In this document: one piece after another, positions 1 to 10,616 of the stretch
Numbering within the stretch: the first letter of the stretch is position 1
Layout: every line of letters starts with the position of its first letter
DNA from: Sequoia sempervirens
Lineage: Eukaryota > Streptophyta > Pinopsida > Cupressales > Cupressaceae
NCBI GenBank assembly: GCA_007258455.2
Contig: VDFB02321319.1
Coordinates: 1 to 64,000, forward strand
Length of the DNA stretch: 64,000 nucleotides
Direction: 5' to 3'
Position numbers and translations under genes: made by a program
The notes under the pieces: model-generated
Told to the model about the DNA's origin: nothing
Databases searched by the model: none
What the model saw: only the letters and a program-made list of their open reading frames with translations

Positions 1-110
1 GATCCATACAGCTCTATTACAAGGTGAGATACCCTAATTTATAACCCATTTTTCCCATCTATTTGCAACAAGAATTGTAGCACCCCTTTCCTCTTTTCAT
101 GCTTGGTTTT
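1..110 (-). pseudogene. LINE-alpha endonuclease, downstream part
   Basis: Read on the minus strand this continues the LINE endonuclease that starts at 21980, on the far side of element 1. The frame gives words such as NRWEKWV and SPCNRAVWI, typical of the region after the first catalytic strand of plant L1-type AP-endonucleases. Joining 21793-side sequence to this segment restores a continuous endonuclease-like translation apart from one frameshift and stops (for example TAG in the phrase V-I-N-stop-G-I-S). The rest of ORF2 lies off the left edge. The protein would nick target DNA for target-primed reverse transcription; this copy is dead. Confidence 0.75.
106..110. repeat. Target-site duplication of element 1, left copy
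   Basis: gtttt here pairs with gtttc at 21793-21797, immediately outside the two LTR ends. Four of five bases match. Removing the element rejoins the LINE-alpha reading frame, which supports the boundary independently. Confidence 0.75.
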
Positions 111-1381
111 TGTTGATGCCAAAATTTGGCAAGGTAACAGCCCTTTATGGGAAACTCAGTTTATGGACCTATTGCGCTAAACTGAGTGACCTCCAGATTT
201 TAAAGAAGTCGAATTCTTTTGTAATTGGGGTTTAGAAAGGGAAAAGGAAATAGATATAAAAAATAAAAGTATGACCTAAGGCAATGCGCCAAAACATAGA
301 TAATAGGCATGATAAATCATAGATCTATGGGCCCGATCAGCAATTTGTGTTGTCCCAGAAAAGCAGAAACTAAAGATTAAAGTATAAAAAATTCATTCAT
401 TGACATAAAATAACTTTGCACACATATTTACTGACAAGAAGAGTCACATGACATGATCTAAGACAGAAAACTTTCATTCAATTTATAGAAGTTCTGCAAA
501 TGAATCATCCAAACAATAGCAGCACAATCTAAAGTTAATCAAATATCATAAGAAGAGCAGAAAGGTCGAATGATTGGCACAGTCTGCGAGTCTTTTTGCA
601 ATAATTAAACAACAATAACAAAGGTCTGGTGTCTTTGTTTTTTAATCTATGTTCTTTCTGCAAAATCCTAGAATCCCTCCTCTGAAACAAAGAGGAGTAT
701 ATATAGCCAAAATTCTCCCACCGCCTTGGCGAGCAGTAATAGAAAAGTTTTGAGAATCTTTGGCAATGATGAAAAATAAAGATTCCTCCCAGCCATTGCA
801 ATAGAAAAGATTCTAGCCAAAGCATCCAGTCACTCCAAGTTCAGGTGCATCCTCTGCAAATGATGGCAGTGGTCCCGGTAAGGTCATGTAGACAAGTTTC
901 ATTACCCTGCTAAAGCAATTATGACATGTGACAGGATGTCGCGGTCCTTGGCTTGCTCCATCCATCATTTAAAAGAAACACCCACCGAATAGACACATGG
1001 CGACATTGTGTAGCCCATGCTCATATTTTTCCCTCACTGTTGAAAGCTTGCACCAAGGAGACACGTGTAACCTGCCTCATCCTTGGTACAGACTATGGGG
1101 CCTACTAAAATATGTGAAGATGGAGCCATGTGGCGTGCAGATGGAACCTAACTCAAAATCGAACAGAAGCGGCTTTCAATTGTGCGCAAAGCGGACACGT
1201 GGTAGTGCAGCAGGGCCATTTTGAAATGCAAAGGGAAGAGATCCTTCAAGGAGCACAGAGTGGACATGCGGCGGAGGTAGCGACATTTATCAAAAAGGGA
1301 AAAATGACTTTTAATGTAATATGCAGGTCGATACTTCAACAAAATAAATCCCAAAGGGAGCTCGATGAATATTTATTCACA
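111..1381 (-). repeat. Element 1 left LTR (3' LTR in element orientation)
   Basis: A 1,271-bp repeat beginning TGTTGATGCC and ending ATTCACA, matched over its whole length by 20519-21792. Because the coding strand is minus, this is the downstream LTR. It keeps the canonical TG...CA ends, while the other LTR has TA at both ends, as expected if CA/TG decayed by C-to-T change. Short open frames inside (for example 997-1224, 1130-1471, 535-825 minus) have counterparts in the other LTR and no recognisable product. No clear polypurine tract is seen between gene A and this LTR. Confidence 0.88.
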
Positions 1382-1497
1382 GCTTTTGGCAACTATCAAG
1401 GGCATTTCGCTAGAGGAACAGAGAACCCAAAATTTTTTTGGCTGCAGACCAGAGTCTTACCCATTAGGTGATGGCTTCAGAGCTTAGAGAGGGTGTC

Positions 1498-4400
1498 CTA
1501 CAAAGGTAGCCAGTCAGCCTCGTATGGCCTTGATATGTCAAACAGATTATCTTGTGCTCCGCTGAGATCAAGCATTTCTTTATAAGGCAGCTCCGCCGGT
1601 AGACTGGCTCCGGACTCGCATAGGAAGAGTAGCCGCGCAACTGGATTGATAATCCCTTCGACATCTGCTACTGTGGGAAGCTAGCTGAAGTTTTGAAAGG
1701 TAATTGTGTCTTGCCACTTTTCTTCATTTTTTGTTGCAAGCTTCTCAGTAGTGGTCATCAATCCATCCTCAAGAAATGGGGAAGGTAGGCCCGTCATAGT
1801 CAGTTGGGATAAGCTTTCTCGCACGTTATCTAGAGTTGCACCCAAAGTGGCTGCACATTCCCTAGCTCATTTTATGGTTGAGTGGCAATGGATGAACTTG
1901 TTTTTCATCTTGGCAATAGCCTTCCGATCGTTGATCCCTGCTCTAGCTAGGTCTTCATCAGAGATTGAATACAATTTGTTTAGTAGCCCCTGCACCTTAG
2001 GGATCTTTTCCATGATGAATTGCGGAAACTCCCCCATAGTTCTATGAACCTCCTGGCTCAAACGTGTCATCTGAGACATGTACCAGAGTATTGGTTGTAA
2101 CGTCAAGGAATAATACTTGACCTTCCCCTAGTATGAAGTGTACAGCTGATATGCTATTGGGATGAGATCCGATTGAGCAACAGGAGCTTGGGGAGAATTC
2201 TTTAAAAGGGTGATCTCTGCATCCCTTACGTTGAAATCCTACATTAGCTCCATGATCCTCATATTGGAGGATTCCAATTGTTCCTGAACATGAGCTAACT
2301 CTTTAGTCTATCTCTCCTTCACCTGGCTATGGTTTTCTAGTTCTATGTCAAGGGAAGACTTTTCCTCCCGAAGCTCCTCTTCTATTTGGGCCTTGTGACC
2401 CTCAAATTCGGCATCCCTCTCTTGTAGCTTTTTCTCATACTGAGGTCGATGTTGATCTAGCACCTCATCTTTTTGCATCATCCCCTACTCATTTTCAATG
2501 CACTAACATTCAAGCTCCTCATTCCTCAGCTGCAGATTATGCTCCGCTAGAGTCAATTGGCTCTAGTATTCTTGATTCTTAGCATGCAGCTCATTTATTA
2601 CAATGGGGTTGATGGATTGAACCTTTTCAAGTTCCTCCTGAAGTCTATTCCTCTCTTCCTTTGCTATCATCACTCTCTCTATCAAGCGCACAACATCCAC
2701 TCCTAGGGATTTCTCCCTTTTTTCAAGAAACTAGCTCTTTATTTCAAGGATTTTAGCTGCTCATCCATCTTCCTCAGCCGATAGCTAGTTTTAATGAAAT
2801 CGGAGGTGACCACTCATTGTGTTTCCTCCATGAGCTCAACTTTATCCTACAGACGAGCTGCCTTCATGTCAAGCCCCATGGCATATAGATCATAATCTTC
2901 TGGACACATCTCCCCTTGTTTCTTTGCCACTGTCGGGTACATGGTTGCAAATTTCAACATTTGTTGTCTCATCATAGATAGTATGCATCTTCGGTTCCAC
3001 CAGCTTATGATCATCCTTGGCTTTTCACTTTTGAATTCTACTAGCATGCGCCTCCTTTGTAGCATCATTTTGTGCAATAAAATGGGTTGGCGATGGGACT
3101 AGCCCGCCTACGAAAGGAGCACTGCGAGGTAGGGCATATGGATGGGTAAGTTTAATAGGCATGGGCAGTTTCTTCTTCTGGAGAGTGACGGTCTGCGGGG
3201 AGAAATGAAGCACATGCCAAAGCTCAGTTTGTGCACCAACAGAAGTGCTTGTCGTTTTCCAAGGTTCCATTAGTGAACTGGCGGGAGGACTCATGGGTTG
3301 CAGTGGCGAGGGAGTAATCATTGTAGAGTCTGCTTGCTATGAGAAAAAGGGAGGATTTGCAGTGATAGTAGCAATATGAGTGCCAACGGTGGGTAAGCTT
3401 TCAAAAAGTGAGGCCAAAAAGGACTGAGCAATAGCGGCTAGTGTAAGGGTTCACGGAGGAGTAAAGGTGAATGGATTCACCTGTGCAGACTAGGAGAAAC
3501 CTCCCGCAATCATTGTATCAAAGGTGGGAAAAGAAGGGCCAATACTCATGGTGGGGGGTGTTGTAGAGATAGTGGAGGATACCAAAGAATGAGAGGCAAG
3601 AAAATTAGGAGTGAATGTTACCTGTTGACTGGTCAACGGCAGCTCCTGGCTAGTTGTTGGTTCCAGATCTTTTTCGGGCTCCTCGCTAGTTGGGAGCACT
3701 TGGCTTGCAAAAGGTTCTTGTGAACCTCCTCCAACAATAGTTTATGTGTTTTCGCTTTGTAGGCAGGGTTTCTCCAACTTCAATAGTCTCTACCAGTTGT
3801 TTTTGTGACACTCTTGTTGATTTGGCAGCCCAAGTGAGTGACTATGAGGCCCTCGAAACATTGAATCGCACATTTGAAGTTGTGTAGGAGGGCCGCCCTG
3901 CGGAGCTTTTTGCTTGCTAAGCAGAAGATGTTGGGGTCCCCACTTCCTCTCCTTGTCGTTCGGATTCATCTCCTAGGTTTCCCTTCCCTCCAGCGCTTGA
4001 GTCAAAGGTTGCATGTCCATCATCCCACCATTTTTCAAACTCTTCATCAACTTTCAAGCTTCCATAAGGGGCTTCAAGTTGCTTTGTTTCCTGGCGATAT
4101 ACCCATAAGGCTATCATTTTCTCTAGAGTCCATTCCTCCGTATACCATAACTTGTTGTACATGGTGGTCCCCATCTTGACATTCTCATTAGCCTCTGCCA
4201 CAATGAAGTAGAACTTATGCCATGGCTCCCTATTATCCTTTGTGGGAATATGCACCAGCTCAACCAAATATTCATCCTTATCCTCCCGCGGGCTGCACCT
4301 CTTTTCCCAGTAGGGTTGAGGAGCATGAGTAACCCTCATGTTCACATGTGGCAGATCATTGAAAGGATTATACTGTCATTTATCACATATCAAAACCAAC

Positions 4401-5743
4401 CCTAAATGATCCAACTTATCTTGCAATAGCGGGTGTGTCAGCCTCTTTGCCAAGGTCACTGTTTTGAAACTTATGGGTAACTGGAGGAATCCCTTCTTAT
4501 TGGGAGGTCCTCTGCAAAAGTTGTAATTGATAATGCATGTCTTCCGATACATTACAAGAGCCAACACTCTATTTGTGACACAGGTCGGGAGTCAGAATCA
4601 TTGGTCAATGAAACCCCACATCCAGATGATTATGAAATCTGAGCCAAAGAACCAGTCACATGCGGGAGTAAAGACTTGCATATATCCTATTTGATTCGTG
4701 TTGAGTCGGACCATGCCCTCTTCTCCTTGCAAATCTTGAAAAATCAGAGTTAGAAAGAAATTTGAAAATGCATAGTAGTCAAATCTTGCGTAGAGGACCG
4801 GCTTTCTTCTGCCCTTTTCATCAAAAATAGACAAGCCCACATACTTACTGAAGAAATCAGGGTTTTGATGCAAAAACATATGGGCAAGAAAAGAGAGGAA
4901 CCTAAACTTCCATTCCTCCAAGTAATTCTCTATTTTCCCTATCATTTCTTCTACGAGGAAGTCTGTGAAATCATACCATAAGAAATTATGTTGCTTGCGA
5001 AATTGGAAACCCAGCCCCTATTGAAAAGTGTGCACCTCTTGGTCTGTGTCCAGGCCATAAATAAATGCTAGCATTGAAAAGGCTTCCTTTAAGTTATTCT
5101 CAAATGAACTGTGCAACACTGGGATACTTGGTGGGTTTTGGCTCGTTAGTCCCTACTTGTCGGTTTCCTTAATTAAAAACTAAGGACCCTTCCTCATTTC
5201 CCTCCATGTGTTTTCTCCTTTGTCAGGAGTGAATCCCTCAATTTTCTCACTTCTGGTGGTCGGGTCAGGGATACATAGCATATGCCAGATAGCCTACAGG
5301 CTGATATTAACCGTTAAAGTTCGGCCCTCAATGTTGTGGGTGCTCAAGTTGTAACGTTGAATGGTCGCATCAACCAACTTTGGGAAATAGTGCACTAATG
5401 GGACCATGTACTATGAGATCCCACTTAGCCATATCTTTTCTATTGTTGATATTTGTCTTTTGGATGTCTTCATCCTTTCACAGGCCCCTTCTCTCAAAGA
5501 CTTGGAGTTTTTTGCGAGGTGTGGGTCATGAATATTGTCCCAATCCTCCTAGACCTGAACTTGGCTTTTGTAATTTTTGGGCTTCTCTAGTTCTAGCATG
5601 TTCACCCATTTTGGCTTGTCTAGTATACCAGGCATAGCATATGAAATTTCTTCATAAATGTTAACACCATGTGATGTCCGTATGGTCTTAAGCAAATATT
5701 GTGTTGCCTCCCATTGTATCTCTTCCTGTGAACTCTCTGCCAT
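1498..5743 (-). pseudogene. Gene A: coiled-coil protein in env position of element 1
   Basis: A broken gene of about 1,400 codons. It starts at an ATG at 5743-5741 (M-A-E-S-S-Q) and ends at TAG 1498-1500, only 116 bp before the 3' LTR. Visible parts in order: an N-terminal domain (about 5743-3990) containing the motif N-I-E-G-R-T-L then C-I-P-D-P; an acidic, Ser/Thr/Pro-rich linker (about 3920-3025); a long Glu/Lys/Gln-rich coiled coil (about 2780-2150); and a helical C-terminal part with ISDEDLARAGI. The N-terminal domain matches genes B and C in pattern (small-residue-G, hydrophobic strand, P/L-Q-x-I, F/L-x-IP-x-P, then an L-x-L-x-x-I helix and a membrane-like Y-L-V-Y/F-L-A-H segment). Frameshifts and many TAG/TAA stops interrupt it. 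The position between integrase and 3' LTR is where env-like ORFs occur, but I see no signal peptide or transmembrane anchor. Function unknown. Confidence 0.65.
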
Positions 5744-6582
5744 TGTCTCTTTCAATGAAAAGCTTTTGTGAGGCCTGAATTCTCTGCAACTTTTTCCTCG
5801 GCTTTAGATATGCTAAAAACCTTCACTCACTCAGCTTAGCGTATTTGAAAAGACTCTTAGGTGTTTAAAATTTTGCATGCGATACTTAGCTATCTTTTCT
5901 CAAGGTGGTAGACAAAAGTGTTTTTTTGCATTTAATTTGGCATGTACCGCCCACCCTTTGGCTCGTGTGAAAATGAATTACTTGCCATTTTGAAGTGACA
6001 AGAATTCATAATTGCATTAGGCAACCATGTGATATGGCACGATTTCCTTGGAACTTGGGCTGGCAATTTTCTCTTAGCTTAGCATTCGTATGTGTTGGCA
6101 ATTAATATCCCGAATGGAATGATTAAGCCAAAGCAAACGATCAGCACTTGAAAAGATATGAATCTTGCCTTGGGTTTTGGGAAACACTTGAGAAGTGACA
6201 CAATAGCTTCAAGACCGTATAGCTCACCACGGATGAATGCCACCATCTTAAGCTAATTAATTAGCTCTCATTAACTTTGCATGCATTGAACCGTACTTAG
6301 CAGGCACAATTGGTCAGGAAATTTGAGCAAGCTTAGGCATAGTTCTCAAGTTAGCACTTGATTATCATCACAGTTTTGGAAAGCCCATTACCACTCCTTT
6401 CCTCGCTTTTTCTATAAACAGGCATCTAAGTGGTAACGAAATCATAATTAGCATTTGAGCAAGATTTAGTAATAGGTTATTGACTTAGCGTTTGGCTTTG
6501 GTAATTGGAAAAGTATTTTCATAGGCTAGGATTTAGGAAGCTTTCAGGAGTAGTTAGCAGATAGTTAGAGTGTGTCATTACC
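5744..6582. other. Non-coding spacer with short repeats and a palindrome
   Basis: No gene on either strand. The sequence is rich in loosely repeated words (ttagc, agcacttga, tttgagcaag). The phrase tttgagcaagNttag occurs at about 6322 and again at about 6454. A perfect 16-bp palindrome AGCTAATTAATTAGCT lies at 6251-6266. A TATA-like CTATAAA at 6412-6418 is upstream of the plus-strand frame at 6583. This could be the leader of gene A on one strand and a promoter region for the 6583 frame on the other. Confidence 0.4.
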
Positions 6583-7230
6583 ATGAACACCCCCATTAGG
6601 CTAGTGTCGCACAAGTCACAGACGACCTTTCTTGGTGAGATTTCCACCAAACGTTTAAAAATAATGACAAAGAACAAACACTCCCTGGCTCTAATAGCCA
6701 TGAAGTGGGTTCTGGGTCGGGACTGTTTGGAGTATGAGGACAAGTATCAGGTTAATACCGACATCTGCTTGCATTTTGTCGCATCCATGTTGTATATCAG
6801 CATCCCCAGGCCATTGGTGCTGAAGTTGGTCAAAGAATTTTTTCCCAAGAAGTATTTGAACGGTCTTGGTGAAGTTGTTGCTAACATTGTGTACGGGGTA
6901 GGCTTGCCCATGGCAAGCAACCTTAGGCGCTACATTGAAGAAGAAGCGGTCATCCCGTGGTTGTCGTTCCTAAGTATATTTCTCCTTCAGTCACAAAATG
7001 AACACCGTCAAAGAGTCACCCATGCATGCCATTTCCTCTTTCACATCTATAACGTGGTGGTGTTCTACGACATTGAGTGGTATACAGACTTCAAGAACCT
7101 AGTGTTCCCTTCGTCGATGGTCGTTGCTCCTGTTGATATCGTTGTTGTTGTTGGTGGTGCGCCTACTGATGAAGACATAGTGGATGCTGCAATTGATGTG
7201 TCTATTGTTGTTGCACATGCTGTTGGTTGA
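6583..7230 (+). CDS. Unrecognised 215-residue open frame, antisense to element 1
   Basis: An uninterrupted ATG-to-TGA frame of 215 codons on the strand opposite to element 1, in a region where almost every other frame is broken. I do not recognise the protein. It begins with a basic N-terminus, has a central helical stretch (V-N-T-D-I-C-L-H-F-V, then K-L-V-K-E-F-F-P-K-K-Y), and ends in a low-complexity Val/Ala/Asp-rich tail. A TATA-like CTATAAA lies about 170 bp upstream and AT-rich sequence follows the stop. It could be a captured host fragment, an antisense accessory frame of the element, or chance. The hydrophobic core and length argue mildly against chance. Confidence 0.4.
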   Translation: MNTPIRLVSHKSQTTFLGEISTKRLKIMTKNKHSLALIAMKWVLGRDCLEYEDKYQVNTDICLHFVASMLYISIPRPLVLKLVKEFFPKKYLNGLGEVVANIVYGVGLPMASNLRRYIEEEAVIPWLSFLSIFLLQSQNEHRQRVTHACHFLFHIYNVVVFYDIEWYTDFKNLVFPSSMVVAPVDIVVVVGGAPTDEDIVDAAIDVSIVVAHAVG

Positions 7231-7692
7231 AAATTCCTCCTTCCTTATTTTTTTCTCTTAAAGATAAAATACCCATCTCCTAGTTTTTTGTACATATGCC
7301 TGAAAAAGGCCTACGTATAGCATATACGAAAAGGAAGCAACATATAGTTATATAATTTTTGAGATATGGCCCTTAAGCCATTTTTCCATGTAAATATAGA
7401 AGCATATATATAATGAAATATAGCTTTATAAAATCCTTGGCTCCTTTTACTCTTGGCATTCTGCAATATGAATTTTTGTTCTTTTTAGCATATGTATTTG
7501 ATTTCTCCTTGCATGTGGGTATTATTTTCTCCATTCACCTTGCAATGAATTGATTTTCCCTGCTCTCTATAATGATGGGTTATTTCTCCACCCCAAAGCA
7601 TGAATTAATATAAAAAGATCGGCCAACAGAACAAAAAGGAAAGAAAAATAAAAAGCACTATTAACATATTTACATCAGTAAAAGTGTGCAAC
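7231..7692. other. AT-rich spacer
   Basis: No coding frame supported. It is AT-rich sequence between the stop of the antisense 215-codon frame and the end of element 1's integrase. It contains several aataaa/ataaaa-like words that could act as poly(A) signals for the plus-strand frame, which is inference only. Confidence 0.4.
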
Positions 7693-8711
7693 TTAATGGA
7701 ACAATTTAAGATGAATCTCGTTGACCAGAATTCCTAATGCCTCATGTTCCATATTTTCCAATTCAAAGGCATTATGCTCTTTGCACTTAATTATTTTAAA
7801 GGGGCCTTCCCAAAGGCTATCAAATTTACCGTGTTGACCTGGCTTCGCAACCCTTTCATTGAATTTTAGCACTAATTCTCCACACTTTAAGCCTTGGTTA
7901 GACACCCTTTTGTCAAACCATCGCTTAACCACCTATTAGCGGTTAGTCATGGCTATTAGGGACTTCTCCCTTTTTTCTTGTACTTCCAATAATTCGGCTA
8001 GCTGAACCTCCATGGCACCATTTTTCCCTATCTCTAGGGATTTCAGTAATTGGAGCGCTGGAATCTCCATGGATATAAACAACAGTGTCTCTTTTCCATA
8101 CACCAGCTCATAAGGTGAAATCTTAAGGACTTGCTTAGGAGTTATGTGGTCTTCCCAGAGCACAGCTCAGAGGTTTTTATGCCATTGTTTTTGGTGTTTT
8201 GAACCAATCCTTTTGAGGAGTCGGACTAGGTTCTTATTTGTTGACTCGGCTAGGCCATTCCCCTGTGGGTAATAATTCAATGATGTCTTAAGGAATATGC
8301 CATTTGTAAGTGCGAAGTGACATACCTTTGCACCTAGAAAGGCTCTAGCGTTGTCAAAAATGATAGTTTTCGGAGGGTCAAACCTTGTCACCAGTCCTTC
8401 AAGGAAATCCACTATCTCTGCCTCTATTGCATTTTTAAACGGTGCGGCTTCCGTCCACCTTGTGAAGTAATTTGTAGTCATTAGGATCCACCTGTGTCTG
8501 GCACTGGAAGCAGGATTGATCATTCTAATGAATTCTAGGCCCCATTGTGCGAATGACTCATCTACCACTATAGGTTTGAGAGGCATCGCAGAATTCTTTC
8601 TTCTCCCTGTAAAAAATTGGCATTCCTTACAAACCTTCACCAAGGAGTGCGAGTCATTGAAAAGTGTTGTCCAAAAGTAACTCATGCACATGATCTTGAG
8701 GGTGGTGGTCT
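7693..8711 (-). pseudogene. Element 1 integrase, catalytic core and C-terminus
   Basis: Downstream part of the element 1 integrase, severed from the rest of pol by insertion B. From 8711 down: the end of the HHCC zinc finger (T-T-L-K-I-M then C-K-E-C-Q), the rve core with W-G-L-E-F-I, a T-R-W-T-E-A strand, F-D-N-A-R-A-F and Y-Y-P-Q-G-N-G-L-A-E-S (catalytic Asp/Asp/Glu region), then after a frameshift S-P-Y-E-L-V-Y-G-K-E, and the C-terminal G-K-F-D-S-L-W-E-G-P-F domain that binds DNA. The final frame stops at 7693. No chromodomain follows, consistent with the Tat branch. It would insert element cDNA; here there are at least three breaks (about 8165, 7934, and insertion B). Confidence 0.85.
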
Positions 8712-10616
8712 ATTTATGCCTTGCATAACCACCACATTTTATTTTGGAACAAAATGGATCCCCCTTTTCTTTTGTTTTCTCCACCTTTGGTTGTTTGGTT
8801 GGGTCTTAGGAGTTGTTTGTTTTGCTCCTAAGTCTCTCTTTTGCTCTGTCGGAGGCGGGTCCGAAACCAAATCTAAACATGGAACTCTTTCAAGGTTTCT
8901 AGTTTGAATATCATTCTGACTCCAACTCCATCTTCTCTTTTGTTTATCCTTCTTTGTTCTGTTGGTTTTTTTCAACCAACTCTTAGGTTGGTTCGTCTCT
9001 TGTTTATTGGTCGTTTTCTTGTGTTTTGTTTTTTTGCTCGTGCGGAAGCGCATCCGGGATTGGAATGCAAGTAGGAAGTTTAAAGTTTCCTTATTGTGTC
9101 CCCGTTCTGACTCCATCTCCACTCATTTCCTTTCTCTACTCATTTTCTTTGTTGTTTGGGCCAGGTTCGATTCTCACTCCGATCCCACTTCCCTTGTGCT
9201 TCTTTGTTTTGTTCTTTTCTTTTTGGTCGGGACTGGAACTGGATCCGGAATCAAACTTCAAACTTTGTAAAAGTTCCATTTCGATTTTGTCTCCACCCCC
9301 ATCCTCATGTGTCATGTTTTGGTCATTGTCCTTTTATCGGGACTAGATCCATGGTTGGAAATTAAATAAGGAACTTTGTGTGGGTTTCTTTATCTTGTCT
9401 CTGACCTGAATCAGTGTCTACCTTACCTTTTGATGTTTCGTGGACTTGACTTAACTATTTGTTCACGTCATTGGCTCTGTCCCTGAACTATCACATTTAT
9501 GGCATTAAATGCAGCCTGTTCACGTGCGTGAATTAATTTTTAAAGGTTTAATCATGTTTACACTGGATCATTATCATTATTGTTCCAAGTGTTTAAGCAA
9601 ACCATGGCCAGGAAAGTCTTGAGAGGGTTGATTTGATCGAGGAGGCAAGTTGTGGAGTGAATCTTAGCTAAATTCTAGTCAATCCTAAGGAGCGTTTTGA
9701 GGTAGGTTTCTTTCTTTTTCATCTCCCGTTTGTTCTTTCGGGTGTTTTGTTTTAGCATATTCACAAAAGGGTTTTTGTTCTATGAATTTCTTTGCTCGTT
9801 TGTGTTTTTCTTTTCTTGTTTTGTTTCTTTTGTCATTTCTTTTCAATCCCATTCCATTTTTGGTTTGTTTTTGGTTTGTCATTTTGTTCTGTTGTTTGTT
9901 CTGTTGTTTGTTCTGTTGTCACTTTTGTGACAGGTTTGTCTTGTCGTGCCCTAGTTTTAACTAGGGTTTCAATTTTTGAAGGAGTTTCCTTGCTTAGGTG
10001 TTGAAAATTCATTTTGAAACTCTTTTTCTGGTCTTCCCACGTCGAATCTGTGTTGTACGTGTGGGATTTTCGTTATGCCCTAGTTTTCAGAAATGGTGTG
10101 TCGAGTGAACTAGGGTTTTGTTCAAAAACCTTTGCAAAATGATATTTTCTAGGGTTTAAATTGCCTTTTGTATGATGGAGCTGTTGGAGGGGTAAAACTA
10201 CTATATTCCTGGTTTCCTTTGAAGCCCATGTGACCCAGGGTTTAAAATTCATATGACTGTACCTTTTTTGAAATACTCTTCGTTTTCTAAAATTATTTTG
10301 CTCCCATCTATGATGTATCTTTATACCTATTCTTGATCGGAACCGGAGCCGAGGTGGAAGTTGAATTTGGGAACTAACAATTAAGTTTCGGTCCCGATTC
10401 TGACCCCGTTTTGGTTCTTGTCCAGTTCCAACCCTGGCCTTGCCACATGATAAGGGATGTCTTTTATGCCTAATACTTCTACGGCCCCACCTTTGATGAA
10501 GGAAAAATTTGACTAAGTAAATATTATCTTAGGAGAGTAGAGAAGGGTATTATATGATGGACTAACTTGGATTGTTTTGTTCACCTAATGCAGAAATTTG
10601 CTACAGGAATCAAGAA
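8712..10616 (+). promoter_or_regulatory. Leader region of gene B
   Basis: About 1.9 kb of T-rich sequence upstream of gene B with no supported protein. Three telo-box words TAGGGTTT occur at 9962-9969, 10111-10118 and 10150-10157. A hairpin CCCTAGTT-TT-AACTAGGG lies at 9949-9966. GC-richer phrases of the type ggaaccggagcc / ggactggaactggatccgg recur at about 8845, 9050, 9230, 9345 and 10335. A polypyrimidine tract ending ctaatgcag at about 10593 looks like a 3' splice site just before the gene B start, suggesting a 5'-UTR intron. T-rich frames at 9026-9346 and 9730-10004 are low complexity. Confidence 0.45.

Noticed and set aside
997..1471. Open frames inside the element 1 LTR (also at 21408-21846)
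   Set aside because: They lie in both LTRs, overlap one another in different frames, and have no recognisable domain; typical LTR by-products.
1498..5743. Gene A as an envelope protein
   Set aside because: The position fits, but no signal peptide, membrane anchor or fusion-like segment is seen, and the tail is a soluble charged coiled coil.
9026..10004. T-rich open frames on plus (9026-9346, 9730-10004) and their minus shadows
   Set aside because: Low-complexity Phe/Leu/Cys/Val translations of T-rich leader DNA with no domain and overlapping frames.
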